Shown here piece after piece: positions 1-6,930 of a DNA stretch of 8,064 nt (the first letter of the stretch is position 1; each line of letters begins with the position of its first letter). The notes beneath the pieces are model-generated. The model was not told where the DNA came from. It searched no databases and was given only the letters and a program-made list of their open reading frames with translations. This stretch comes from Actinomycetota bacterium (GTDB taxonomy: Bacteria > Actinomycetota > Acidimicrobiia > Acidimicrobiales > RAAP-2). The stretch spans positions 1 to 8,064 of the forward strand of contig WLKR01000045.1 of NCBI GenBank assembly GCA_009701115.1, written 5' to 3'. Position numbers and translations under genes: made by a program.

Positions 1-1
1 C

Positions 2-1666
2 CTGAAACATCGGCTTCGCGACCAGCCGGCCCGGGTTGAGGCCCTGGAGGAGGAGTTGCTCGACGCACGTGGCCAACTCACTCAATCGCGTTCAAGCAAT
101 GAGAAGCTGAGTTCGGCCATGCAGCAGACTCGCGACCAACTTGCGGTCCTGCGCGAAGAAGTCGAACGCCTGACTCAACCTCCAGCGGTCTATGGCACCT
201 TTTCGAATTTCAACGAGGATGGAACGGTGGACATCATTGCCACTGGTCGCAAAATGCGTGTTTCGATTCTGCCAGCCCTAGATCCAGGCCAGCTACACCG
301 TGGCGACGAAGTCGTCCTGAACGAGTCGTTCACCGTGATTGGCATTCGCGATTTCGACGGACAGGGAGAGGTCGTCACGGTCAAAGAAGTCATTGACGAA
401 CGAAGAATCCTTATCTACTCCAGAGGTAACGAAGAGCGAGTTGTCGAACTAGCTGACTCATTGCTCGGAGAACGGCTTCGCTCGGGAGACGCCCTCCTCT
501 TTGATGTGCGTAGTGGTTTCGTTGTTGAGAAATTGGCGCGTCAAGAGGTCGAGGATCTCGTACTGGAAGAAGTTCCTGACATTAGTTACGCCGACGTCGG
601 CGGGCTAGATGCCCAGATTGAAGACATTACCGATGCAGTCGAGTTGCCCTACGTTCACCGGGCTCTATTCAAAGAGTATGAACTCCCGGCTCCAAAGGGA
701 ATCTTGTTATACGGACCACCCGGATGTGGCAAGACAATGATTGCTAAAGCGGTAGCCAACTCGCTCGCAGCCAAAGTGGCCGCCTTGACGGGTAACACCA
801 ATGTCCGTTCCTACTTCCTCAACATCAAGGGGCCGGAACTTCTGAACAAGTACGTCGGTGAGACCGAGCGCCAGATTCGCCTCGTATTCCAACGGGCTCG
901 CGAGAAGGCGGAGGAGGGTGTTCCGGTAATTATTTTCTTCGACGAGATGGACTCACTCTTTCGCACTCGTGGCACGGGGATTAGCTCCGACATGGAGTCA
1001 ACGATTGTTCCCCAGCTCCTAGCCGAAATTGACGGTGTGGAATCACTGCGCGATGTCATTGTCATTGGCGCCACCAATCGAGAGGACCTAATCGATCCCG
1101 CCATCTTGCGGCCGGGTCGCCTCGATGTGAAAATTAAGATTGATCGACCCAACGCCGAAGCGGCAGCCCAGATTTTCGAGCGGTACCTGCACGATGAATT
1201 GCCACTCGATGTCACAGAGGTGCAAGAAATGGGTGGCGGTGAGCCCCATAAGGCAACGAGCGCCATGATTGAGACAACAGTCGAGGCGATGTACCGAACT
1301 GACGACGAGAATCGCTTTTTGGAGGTCACCTATCAGGGTGGCGACAAGGAGATCCTCTACTTCAAAGACTTCGCCTCTGGGGCCATGATTGAGAACATCG
1401 TTCGCCGTGCCAAAAAACTCGCCGTTAAGCGTGAAATCAGTGGTGGCACGCGAGGACTCAAAACGGAAGATCTCGTCAGTTCAATTCGTCAGGAATTCAG
1501 AGAGAACGAAGATCTCCCGAACACCACCAATCCTGACGACTGGGCGCGTATCTCAGGCAAAAAGGGTGAGCGCATCGTCTTCATCCGTACGCTCGTTCAC
1601 CAAGAGTCGCCCGACTCCGTTGGCGGCCGCGCCATCGACCACGTCGGCACTGGCCAGTACCTATAA
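2..1666 (+). CDS. arc: Proteasome-associated AAA+ ATPase ARC (Mpa), 5' partial
   Basis: Hexameric cytoplasmic ATPase that recognises Pup on tagged proteins, unfolds them and threads them into the 20S core. The frame is open from base 2 with no start of its own, so the N-terminus lies upstream; 554 codons are visible. The TTG at 56 is an internal Leu codon, not a credible start. Domains in order: a charged coiled coil (bases 2 to about 175, ending [11 protein letters not shown]) that binds Pup; the tandem OB-fold region (about 190-535); then the AAA+ module with Walker A GPPGCGKT (713-736), pore loop KYVG (848-859), Walker B IIFFDE (929-946) and RPGRLD after sensor 1. The C-terminus is GQYL, the HbYX-like tail that docks into pockets of the PrcA ring. 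Strong similarity throughout to mycobacterial Mpa. dop starts 2 bases after the stop, so the two are probably co-transcribed. Identification is firm; only the 5' end is missing. Confidence 0.97.
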   Translation: MKHRLRDQPARVEALEEELLDARGQLTQSRSSNEKLSSAMQQTRDQLAVLREEVERLTQPPAVYGTFSNFNEDGTVDIIATGRKMRVSILPALDPGQLHRGDEVVLNESFTVIGIRDFDGQGEVVTVKEVIDERRILIYSRGNEERVVELADSLLGERLRSGDALLFDVRSGFVVEKLARQEVEDLVLEEVPDISYADVGGLDAQIEDITDAVELPYVHRALFKEYELPAPKGILLYGPPGCGKTMIAKAVANSLAAKVAALTGNTNVRSYFLNIKGPELLNKYVGETERQIRLVFQRAREKAEEGVPVIIFFDEMDSLFRTRGTGISSDMESTIVPQLLAEIDGVESLRDVIVIGATNREDLIDPAILRPGRLDVKIKIDRPNAEAAAQIFERYLHDELPLDVTEVQEMGGGEPHKATSAMIETTVEAMYRTDDENRFLEVTYQGGDKEILYFKDFASGAMIENIVRRAKKLAVKREISGGTRGLKTEDLVSSIRQEFRENEDLPNTTNPDDWARISGKKGERIVFIRTLVHQESPDSVGGRAIDHVGTGQYL

Positions 1667-1668
1667 CC

Positions 1669-3159
1669 ATGGCAATCGCCAAAGTCTTAGGTATCGAGAC
1701 TGAATACGGCATTACCGGCGGACCCGATGGCGATCCCGTAACTGCATCCAGCATTCTTGTCAACGCCTTTGCTCGCAACGGTGAGACGCGGGTCAATTGG
1801 GACTTTGGCGATGAGTCTCCAGCGAACGATGCCCGGCACATGCCCCTTCTAACTTCTGTTGCGCCTTTGGTGGAGAGCCATCTAGCCAATACAGTTCTCA
1901 CCAATGGGGCGAGGTTCTACGTGGACCACGCTCACCCGGAGTACTCCTCACCCGAGTGTCGCACGCCGCTCTCTGGTCTTTTGTACGACCGAGCAGGAGA
2001 GGACGTTCTCCTTCATGCGGTACGAGTTGCGAATGACAATGCTCTAGACACTCCACCCATCACCGTCTATAAAAACAACAGCGATGGTAAGGGGAACTCG
2101 TACGGCACACACGAGAATTATCTCGTGGAGCGCGCTATTCCATTCCCAGAGATTGTTCGTGCCATGGCACCACACCTACTCTCGCGACAGGTGATTCTGG
2201 GTGCTGGGAAGGTTGGTTACGAAACCGAGTACTTCGAGGATCTCGCTCCGCGATTCCAGCTGGCCCAGCGTTCCGAGTTTTTCGAAGAGCTAGTGGGGCT
2301 CGAGACCACTCTGAAGCGGCCGATTGTCAATACTCGTGACGAGCCACATGGAGACCCCGAACGGTTCCGACGACTCCACGTCATCATTGGCGACGCCAAT
2401 ATGAGTGAGGTTGCCACGTTTGTGAAATTGGGAAGTACTGCCATACTGCTGGCCATCCTCGAGGACCAAGGGGCCGACGTCTTTCCGCCAATGCCCCGAA
2501 CTCCCGTTCGAGCCGTTCGTGCCTTCGGGGCCGATTTGACACTACGGCAAGGCCAAGAGGCTGTAGATGGCACGACTCGTTCGGCTTGGGACTATCAAGA
2601 TGAACTCTGGACGTTGGCTAATCGATACGTAGCAGGGGGAGATGGTTCGGCCGTGGCCTCCGAAGCCGAACTCCACCTTCTGCTTATGCAGTGGCGTGAA
2701 ATGCTTGACGGCGTCCGCGACAACCCCGAGAGTGTCGCAGACCGTGTCGACTGGGTTGCAAAGTTGCGGCTAGTGAATGGCTTCAAGGAACGGCACAATC
2801 TCCGGGACGAAGATCCTCGATTCCGAGCCATCGACATCCAGTATCACGACATTCGCCCCTCTAAAAGCCTGGCGCGACGCGCCGGTCTCCGGTCGCTCTT
2901 GAAGCCCGAAGCGATTGGTGAAGCCTTTCACAACCCTCCATCTGACACCCGTGCCTACTTCCGGGGACGTTGTATTGCCCAGTATCCCAATGAGATAGCT
3001 GCGGCCAATTGGGATTCAATCATCTTTGACCTAGGGGTAGACCCGTTACACCGTGTTCCTATGATGGACCCACTGAAGGGCACAGCAGAACTTCTCGGAG
3101 AATTGCTCGATAAAGCGAAAACCGCCGAAGAGCTGTTGCGAGCCCTAGGGACACTTTGA
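1669..3159 (+). CDS. dop: Pup depupylase/deamidase Dop
   Basis: Cytoplasmic enzyme of the glutamine-synthetase-like Pup family. It hydrolyses the isopeptide bond between Pup and substrate lysines and in many species deamidates Pup ending in Gln. Length is 496 aa, close to the family's roughly 500. Visible motifs: IETEYG with the metal-binding glutamates at 10-12; the Dop-specific loop WDFGDESPANDAR at 44-56, absent from PafA; the nucleophile region YVDHAHPEYS with Asp86; KNNSDGKGNSYG at 135-146; NTRDEPHGD at 221-229; and NPPSDTRAYFRG near the C-terminus. The Dop loop and YVDHAHPEY separate it clearly from the paralogue PafA downstream. ATG 1669 puts IETEYG where expected; no Shine-Dalgarno is visible, so coupling to ARC (2-base gap) is likely. 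About four residues are missing relative to recalled M. tuberculosis Dop around residues 399-408, with the frame intact. Because the local Pup already ends in Glu, its main job here is probably depupylation. Confidence 0.96.
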   Translation: MAIAKVLGIETEYGITGGPDGDPVTASSILVNAFARNGETRVNWDFGDESPANDARHMPLLTSVAPLVESHLANTVLTNGARFYVDHAHPEYSSPECRTPLSGLLYDRAGEDVLLHAVRVANDNALDTPPITVYKNNSDGKGNSYGTHENYLVERAIPFPEIVRAMAPHLLSRQVILGAGKVGYETEYFEDLAPRFQLAQRSEFFEELVGLETTLKRPIVNTRDEPHGDPERFRRLHVIIGDANMSEVATFVKLGSTAILLAILEDQGADVFPPMPRTPVRAVRAFGADLTLRQGQEAVDGTTRSAWDYQDELWTLANRYVAGGDGSAVASEAELHLLLMQWREMLDGVRDNPESVADRVDWVAKLRLVNGFKERHNLRDEDPRFRAIDIQYHDIRPSKSLARRAGLRSLLKPEAIGEAFHNPPSDTRAYFRGRCIAQYPNEIAAANWDSIIFDLGVDPLHRVPMMDPLKGTAELLGELLDKAKTAEELLRALGTL

Positions 3160-3162
3160 GGA
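3158..3162 (+). promoter_or_regulatory. Shine-Dalgarno of pup
   Basis: GAGGA begins inside the dop stop codon (TGA 3157-3159) and lies 3 bases before the pup ATG at 3166. The spacing is short, but this is one of the clearest ribosome-binding sequences in the window. It supports this ATG as the start and suggests that pup is translated strongly right after dop. Confidence 0.6.
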
Positions 3163-3165
3163 ACT

Positions 3166-3363
3166 ATGACCGAACAAGAACACATCCAACAACCGCCATC
3201 AAAAAAGAACGATGACACGACGGGCATTGAGCTGGTTGCCAACGCCGAAAAGAACGAGCAGTTGAAAAATGACCTTGACAATCTTTTGGACGAGATCGAC
3301 GAAGTTCTAGAAGACAACGCTGAAGAATTCGTTCGCAACTACATTCAAAAGGGTGGCGAATAA
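3166..3363 (+). CDS. pup: Prokaryotic ubiquitin-like protein Pup
   Basis: Small, largely disordered protein tag of 65 aa that PafA attaches through its C-terminal Glu to substrate lysines, marking them for ARC and the proteasome. The N-terminal half (1-30) is polar and low in complexity. The C-terminal half has the family signature: NLLDEIDEVLEDNAEEFV (39-56), the helix that binds the ARC coiled coil and PafA/Dop, followed by RNYIQKGGE. The last residues are Gly-Gly-Glu; in M. tuberculosis they are Gly-Gly-Gln, which Dop must first deamidate. Here Pup is ready for ligation as made. The Lys next to the C-terminal GG motif (Lys62) is retained. pup sits between dop and prcB, its usual place, and its stop overlaps the prcB start in TAATG. 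The C-terminal motif makes the call secure despite the small size. Confidence 0.97.
   Translation: MTEQEHIQQPPSKKNDDTTGIELVANAEKNEQLKNDLDNLLDEIDEVLEDNAEEFVRNYIQKGGE
3351..3356 (+). promoter_or_regulatory. Shine-Dalgarno of prcB inside the pup 3' end
   Basis: GGGTGG, within the codons for the Gly-Gly tail of Pup, lies 6 bases before the prcB ATG at 3363. The stop of pup and the start of prcB share an A in TAATG, so ribosomes ending pup can restart on prcB. It supports this ATG over later ones. Confidence 0.45.
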
Positions 3364-4157
3364 TGGCGCTTCCACTCTTCGACGTCACGAGCGATCCCGG
3401 TCCTTCCTTCCAGAACCTGCTCAAGATGTTGAATATTCCCCTCAGCGTGCCGGGAGCTACCGACGACCCAATCCACGCTACGACTGTGGTTGCCCTGCGT
3501 TGTGACGAAGGTGTCGTTCTGGTTGCCGATCGTCAGGCCACCGCCCAAGCAATTGCCGCTAGAGATATGCGCAAAATTGCTGAGGCTGATCGATTCACCG
3601 CAATCGCAATTTCAGGTACCGCAGCAGCCGGCATGGAGTTCATCCGTATCAGTCAGCTTTCTTTTGAGCATTACGAGAAGATGATGGACGAGACATTGAG
3701 CCTGGAGGGCAAGTCCAACTATCTCTCCGCTCTCATTCAGGACGTCAATCTGGGCACCCCGTTTACGGTTCTGCCTCTCGTTGCCGGTTTTGATGTCAAT
3801 CACAATCGTGGCCGAGTATTTGAATACGACGGCGCCGGTGGTTGTTACGAAAAAGATGACTTCGGTGTTATTGGCTCGGGCACGCCCTTTGCCGAGTCAG
3901 CGTTGCGGCTCGGATATCGCGATGGCCTGTCATTAGCGGAGTGCATCGAACTGGGAGCACTCGCGATCTACGAAGCGGGCGACAATGACCCCTTCACCGG
4001 CGGTCCAGACTTTGTACGCGGGATTTTTCCAATCGTCGTAACGGTCACTGCAGATGGCTTCACTGAACAGCCCGAGTCAGAGACGCGGACGATCTTTGAG
4101 ACAATCAACCAACGGCGTACGGCCAGTAAGGGCCGAGCAGGCGGGGATTTGCGATGA
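3363..4157 (+). CDS. prcB: 20S proteasome beta subunit PrcB (catalytic)
   Basis: Catalytic subunit of the two inner heptameric rings of the 20S core. It is made as a precursor that removes its own propeptide to expose an N-terminal Thr nucleophile. Length is 264 aa. By alignment with recalled M. tuberculosis PrcB (HGTTIVAL) the mature protein starts at Thr40 (IHA/TTVVAL), giving a propeptide of 39 aa, shorter than the mycobacterial 57, and a mature chain of 225 aa. Other active-site residues are present: Asp56 (position 17 of the mature chain, ADR), Lys71 (equivalent of Lys33), the GSG around Ser172, and GGPD with Asp216. Two departures: the residue before Thr1 is Ala instead of the usual Gly, and the stretch between Asp17 and the lysine is one residue shorter than in M. 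tuberculosis. Its start overlaps pup by one base and its stop overlaps prcA (ATGA), as expected for subunits made in equal amounts. Confidence 0.97.
   Translation: MALPLFDVTSDPGPSFQNLLKMLNIPLSVPGATDDPIHATTVVALRCDEGVVLVADRQATAQAIAARDMRKIAEADRFTAIAISGTAAAGMEFIRISQLSFEHYEKMMDETLSLEGKSNYLSALIQDVNLGTPFTVLPLVAGFDVNHNRGRVFEYDGAGGCYEKDDFGVIGSGTPFAESALRLGYRDGLSLAECIELGALAIYEAGDNDPFTGGPDFVRGIFPIVVTVTADGFTEQPESETRTIFETINQRRTASKGRAGGDLR
4143..4147 (+). promoter_or_regulatory. Shine-Dalgarno of prcA
   Basis: GGGGA inside the last prcB codons lies 6 bases before the prcA ATG at 4154. It favours this ATG over the in-frame ATG two codons later (4160). The 4154 start also gives [11 protein letters not shown], matching residue for residue in length the N-terminus of mycobacterial PrcA up to PEQ. 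Confidence 0.5.
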
Positions 4158-4831
4158 CGATGCCTTTTTACGTAACGCCAGAACAGCAGATGAAGGACCG
4201 GGCAGAGTACGCCCAGAAGGGTATTGCGCGAGGGCGCTCGCTGATTGCCTGCATCTACGACGACGGTGTGTTGTTGGTCGCCGAAAACCCCTCAGCCTCG
4301 CTAAATAAGATCAGTGAGATTTACGACCGTATAGGTTTCGCTGGAGTGGGGAAGTACAACGAATTTCATGAGCTCCGTACTGCCGGAGTTCGGTGGGCGG
4401 ACTCCACGGGTTTCCGCTACTCCCGCGAGGATGTTGATGCCCGCTCACTCGCGAACGTCTATGCGCAATACCTAGGAACAAGTTTCACCGATGGCGGTAA
4501 ACCGCTCGAAGTAGAAGTACTTGTTGCTCAACTCGGTATTCGCAACAAACCCACGAAGATTTACCACATCGCATTCGAGGGCACCATTACGGACGAAACA
4601 CGTTTTGCGGTCCTGGGTGGAGACAGTGAGACCATCAGAACACGCTTTGTCAGCGAGGGTGACGACGTAACCACTCTCGCGATCACTCTGCAACGAGCCG
4701 TGCGGGCGCTTTCGGGACCCGAAAGGTCCATCCCGGCCGCTGACCTGGAAGTTGCTCGCTTGGAGGACTTAGGAACACGACGGACCTTTAATCGGCTTAG
4801 CGACGACTTCGTCGGTCAGTTACTGGCCTAG
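4154..4831 (+). CDS. prcA: 20S proteasome alpha subunit PrcA
   Basis: Structural subunit of the two outer heptameric rings of the 20S core; its N-terminal tails form the entry gate and the pockets between subunits receive the ATPase tail. Length is 225 aa, somewhat below the 248 of M. tuberculosis PrcA because the C-terminal tail is short. The N-terminus [11 protein letters not shown] is the gating segment. [25 protein letters not shown] gives the first strands, and NKISEIYDR carries Lys52 at the same number as the lysine expected to contact the ARC C-terminal carboxylate. There is no Thr nucleophile or propeptide, as expected for an alpha subunit. It overlaps prcB by four bases (ATGA). ARC ending in GQYL and PrcA keeping Lys52 suggest that the docking interaction works. 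A 32-base gap follows before pafA. Confidence 0.97.
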   Translation: MTMPFYVTPEQQMKDRAEYAQKGIARGRSLIACIYDDGVLLVAENPSASLNKISEIYDRIGFAGVGKYNEFHELRTAGVRWADSTGFRYSREDVDARSLANVYAQYLGTSFTDGGKPLEVEVLVAQLGIRNKPTKIYHIAFEGTITDETRFAVLGGDSETIRTRFVSEGDDVTTLAITLQRAVRALSGPERSIPAADLEVARLEDLGTRRTFNRLSDDFVGQLLA

Positions 4832-4851
4832 GCGCAGCCCAAGGTCTACGG

Positions 4852-4857
4852 TACGGT
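4852..4857 (+). promoter_or_regulatory. Putative -10 box of a leaderless pafA promoter
   Basis: TACGGT fits the actinobacterial -10 consensus TANNNT and lies exactly 12 to 7 bases before the pafA ATG (4864). Transcription starting at the A of ATG would therefore give a leaderless mRNA. Consistent with this, no Shine-Dalgarno is found in the bases before the ATG; the nearest purine-rich run, AAGG at 4841-4844, is too far away. No convincing -35 element is seen, which is common in actinobacteria. A three-base-specified motif at a fixed place has about a 1 in 64 chance of occurring at random, so this is a supported guess, not a proven promoter. Confidence 0.45.
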
Positions 4858-4863
4858 TCTTTT

Positions 4864-6231
4864 ATGCACCGGCGAATCTACGGTCTTGAAACTGAGTACG
4901 GAGTTACGTACAACCTCAACGGCCAGCGTCGCCTTAGCCCCGATGATGTTTCCCGCGTTCTCTTCCGCAAAGTTGTGGCATGGGGCAGATCAAGCAATGT
5001 CTTTTTAGAGAATGGTTCTCGTCTCTATCTTGACGTTGGAAGCCATCCCGAATATGCCACAGCCGAGTGCGACAACCTCTACGACCTTGTTGCACAAGAT
5101 GGCGCGGGGGAGAGAATTCTCCAAAGCCTGGTGGCTTCGGCACAGCAGCAACTCAGCGACGAAGGCAGTCGCGGTTCTATTTATCTCTTTCGCAATAACA
5201 CCGACTCGGCTGGTAATAGCTATGGATGCCACGAGAATTACTGCACTGAACGCGAAGAAGATCTCAAGCGTCACGAGCAGTTTCTCATTCCATTCCTCGT
5301 GAGCCGTCAAATCTGGAGTGGCGCCGGCAAGGTGGTGACCACCGCATCGCGTGGTACACACTTCGGGCTTAGTCAGCGTGCGGAACACATTTGGGAGTCA
5401 ATCTCCTCGGCGACCACCCGAAGTCGCCCCATCATCAATACGCGCGATGAACCACATGCGGACCCGGAAAAATATCGTCGCCTTCATGTGATTGTGGGTG
5501 ACTCCAACATGAGCGAATTTGTCACTTTCGTCAAAGTGGGCGCCACTTGCCTAATCCTTTCGATGATTGAAGATCGCCACACAATTTTGAGAGACCTCAG
5601 CCTCGAACAGCCCATCAAGGCATTTCGCGAGATATCCATGGACCCGTTCGGCGATGGTCACTGCAAAGTCCGACTGGCGAATGGTCGCGAAATGACGGCA
5701 CTTGAACTTCAAGAAGAAATCTGTGAGCGAGTTGAGGCATACGTTGTTAAGCGGGACATTCCTGGGGACCAGCTCGAAGCATTACGGCTTTGGCGGGGCG
5801 TACTGACGCAACTGCGAGTCGATCCACTGGCCTTGGCGGATCGCCTCGACTGGGTAGCGAAATACTCTCTCATTGAGGCCCTTCGCGCGAAGGGGAATCT
5901 CCCCCTTACTGACCCCAAGGTCCAGCTCATTGATCTCCTGTACCACGACACCGATCCGCAACGGGGCCTCTACCACCGCCTTGCCTCTAAGGGGAACTTG
6001 ATTCGCATGGTTGACGAGTCGAGCGTTCAGGCCGCGGTGACTCAGGCGCCCGAAACTACGCGAGCCCGGATGCGAGGCGCTTTCGTGCGTCGCGCCAAAG
6101 AGAAGAATCGAGATTTCACAGTCGACTGGGTGCACCTCAAACTGAATGACCAGGTCCAGCGCACGGTGTTAATGAAGGACCCATTCAAGAGTCATGACGA
6201 TAGATTCGATCGCCTACTCAATTCTCTCTAA
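4864..6231 (+). CDS. pafA: Pup-protein ligase PafA
   Basis: ATP-dependent ligase that phosphorylates the C-terminal Glu of Pup and joins it to a lysine of the target protein. It is a paralogue of Dop with a glutamine-synthetase-like fold. Length is 455 aa (M. tuberculosis PafA 452). Visible motifs: GLETEYGV with Glu9; [17 protein letters not shown] with the catalytic Asp57; [18 protein letters not shown] at 109-126, part of the ATP/metal site; [19 protein letters not shown] at 182-200; [14 protein letters not shown]; and the C-terminal region [18 protein letters not shown]. The Dop loop is absent, which confirms the assignment. ATG 4864 matches the mycobacterial start (MQRRI/MHRRI) and has no Shine-Dalgarno; a TANNNT box upstream suggests leaderless initiation. 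The signal peptidase gene follows 11 bases after the stop (to ATG 6243), so pafA is probably co-transcribed with it. Confidence 0.97.
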   Translation: MHRRIYGLETEYGVTYNLNGQRRLSPDDVSRVLFRKVVAWGRSSNVFLENGSRLYLDVGSHPEYATAECDNLYDLVAQDGAGERILQSLVASAQQQLSDEGSRGSIYLFRNNTDSAGNSYGCHENYCTEREEDLKRHEQFLIPFLVSRQIWSGAGKVVTTASRGTHFGLSQRAEHIWESISSATTRSRPIINTRDEPHADPEKYRRLHVIVGDSNMSEFVTFVKVGATCLILSMIEDRHTILRDLSLEQPIKAFREISMDPFGDGHCKVRLANGREMTALELQEEICERVEAYVVKRDIPGDQLEALRLWRGVLTQLRVDPLALADRLDWVAKYSLIEALRAKGNLPLTDPKVQLIDLLYHDTDPQRGLYHRLASKGNLIRMVDESSVQAAVTQAPETTRARMRGAFVRRAKEKNRDFTVDWVHLKLNDQVQRTVLMKDPFKSHDDRFDRLLNSL

Positions 6232-6242
6232 CTCGGAACAAT

Positions 6243-6896
6243 ATGCCCCGACTAGGGTGGTCTCTTGTGAACGATGAGCAGAAGCACCACGTCCAGAAAA
6301 TCGTTGATGAGGTCCATGAAGCCGTCGAGGATGCCTCGGAGCAGATAGCGCAGACCGGTAAGACTCTTATCCGTTGGATAGTTGAATGGCTGGGCATCAT
6401 TCTGGTTGCCCTAAGTGCGGCATTTCTCATTCGTGCGTACGTGTTCCAGACGTTTTACATACCATCCGTTTCGATGGTGCCCACCCTTCAGGTTGGTGAT
6501 CGCATTATTGTCTCCAAGCTTTCGACGGCCTTTGGTGACATCAACCGAGGAGACGTAATTGTCTTTAAACACCCTCCTCGAGAGCAGTGTGGTGGCGATA
6601 CTGGACCTAATTCTGACCTGGTAAAGCGGATCATCGGCATGCCAGGAGATGAATTAACGAGTCGTAACAACACGATTTATGTCAATGGTAAAAAATTGGT
6701 TGAGCACTGGCAGCACGATCCCAACCTGGGCAGTGACATCGGCTACGTGAAGGTTCCGGAGGGTCAATACTTCATGATGGGCGACAACCGGCCAAGTTCG
6801 TGTGACAGTCGCATGTGGGGGACCCTGCCGAAATCATTGATTGTTGGCAAAGTCGTACTCCGCATCTGGCCGCTCTCCCATTTCGGGCATCCGTAG
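6243..6896 (+). CDS. lepB: Signal peptidase I
   Basis: Membrane serine protease (family S26) that cuts signal peptides from proteins exported by the Sec and Tat pathways. Length is 217 aa. A charged cytoplasmic N-terminus (1-45) is followed by one membrane segment (about 47-66, IVEWLGIILVALSAAFLIRAY). Box B is IPSVSMVPTL with the nucleophile Ser77, and VKRIIGMPGD holds the general base Lys128. Box E reads MGDNRPSSCDSRMWG from 179. It has only two cysteines, Cys116 and Cys187, both outside the membrane. The start is uncertain: ATG 6243 has only a weak GGA upstream, whereas the in-frame GTG at 6267 has AGGGTGG six bases before it and would give 209 aa; neither affects the conserved domain. It stands between pafA and the Tat genes, where M. 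tuberculosis has pafB and pafC. A role in processing Tat substrates is plausible from position only. Confidence 0.95.
   Translation: MPRLGWSLVNDEQKHHVQKIVDEVHEAVEDASEQIAQTGKTLIRWIVEWLGIILVALSAAFLIRAYVFQTFYIPSVSMVPTLQVGDRIIVSKLSTAFGDINRGDVIVFKHPPREQCGGDTGPNSDLVKRIIGMPGDELTSRNNTIYVNGKKLVEHWQHDPNLGSDIGYVKVPEGQYFMMGDNRPSSCDSRMWGTLPKSLIVGKVVLRIWPLSHFGHP
6254..6260 (+). promoter_or_regulatory. Possible Shine-Dalgarno for a GTG start of lepB at 6267
   Basis: AGGGTGG followed by six bases and an in-frame GTG. It is a better ribosome-binding site than the one before ATG 6243 and raises the possibility that translation starts eight codons later than annotated. The match to the consensus is imperfect. 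Confidence 0.35.
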
Positions 6897-6900
6897 CACC

Positions 6901-6919
6901 AGGCCCTGAATAGGGTCCT
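6901..6919 (+). repeat. Imperfect inverted repeat between lepB and the Tat genes
   Basis: AGG-CCCT, loop GAAT, then AGGG-T-CCT: a seven-pair dyad with one unpaired T at 6916. No T-run follows, so it does not look like an intrinsic terminator. It spans about -30 to -12 relative to the proposed transcription start of the TatB-like gene and touches the -10 box, a position where an operator could sit. It could also be chance. Confidence 0.35.
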
Positions 6920-6924
6920 ACAAT
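6919..6924 (+). promoter_or_regulatory. Putative -10 box of a leaderless promoter for the TatB-like gene
   Basis: TACAAT matches the -10 consensus TATAAT in five of six bases and the actinobacterial TANNNT fully. It lies exactly 12 to 7 bases before the GTG start at 6931, the geometry of a leaderless transcript. There is no usable Shine-Dalgarno in 6919-6930, and the frame has a stop at 6907-6909, so no earlier start is available. No clear -35 is seen. Confidence 0.5.
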
Positions 6925-6930
6925 GGCAAT

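Noticed and set aside
56..58. TTG at 56 as the start of ARC
   Set aside because: The coiled-coil reading frame continues upstream to the window edge without a stop, and family members have more N-terminal sequence.
811..1329. 172-codon open frame on the minus strand within the ARC gene
   Set aside because: It is rich in Ser and Arg, has no recognisable domain, and lies wholly opposite the conserved AAA+ module, so it is a by-product of the coding bias of ARC.
1662..1667. TATAAC resembling a -10 box before dop
   Set aside because: It lies only 2-7 bases before the ATG, too close for a leaderless start there, and it overlaps the last codons of ARC, where TATAA is fixed by the Tyr-Leu-stop context.
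2955..3338. Minus-strand open frame across the dop/pup junction
   Set aside because: Low-complexity Ser-rich translation with no family resemblance; both genes on the other strand are certain.
4054..4308. Plus-strand open frame across the prcB/prcA junction in a third frame
   Set aside because: Both flanking genes overlap here by ATGA and are well supported; the translation shows no motif.
4715..4729. Hairpin GGACC-CGAAA-GGTCC in prcA
   Set aside because: Only five pairs, inside a coding region, without T-run; such hairpins are expected by chance.
5523..5548. Two mutually exclusive hairpins in pafA (CACTTT/AAAGTG and AAGTGG/CCACTT), switch-like in appearance
   Set aside because: They fall in a conserved protein segment ([10 protein letters not shown]) that explains the bases, and six-pair stems are common in 8 kb.
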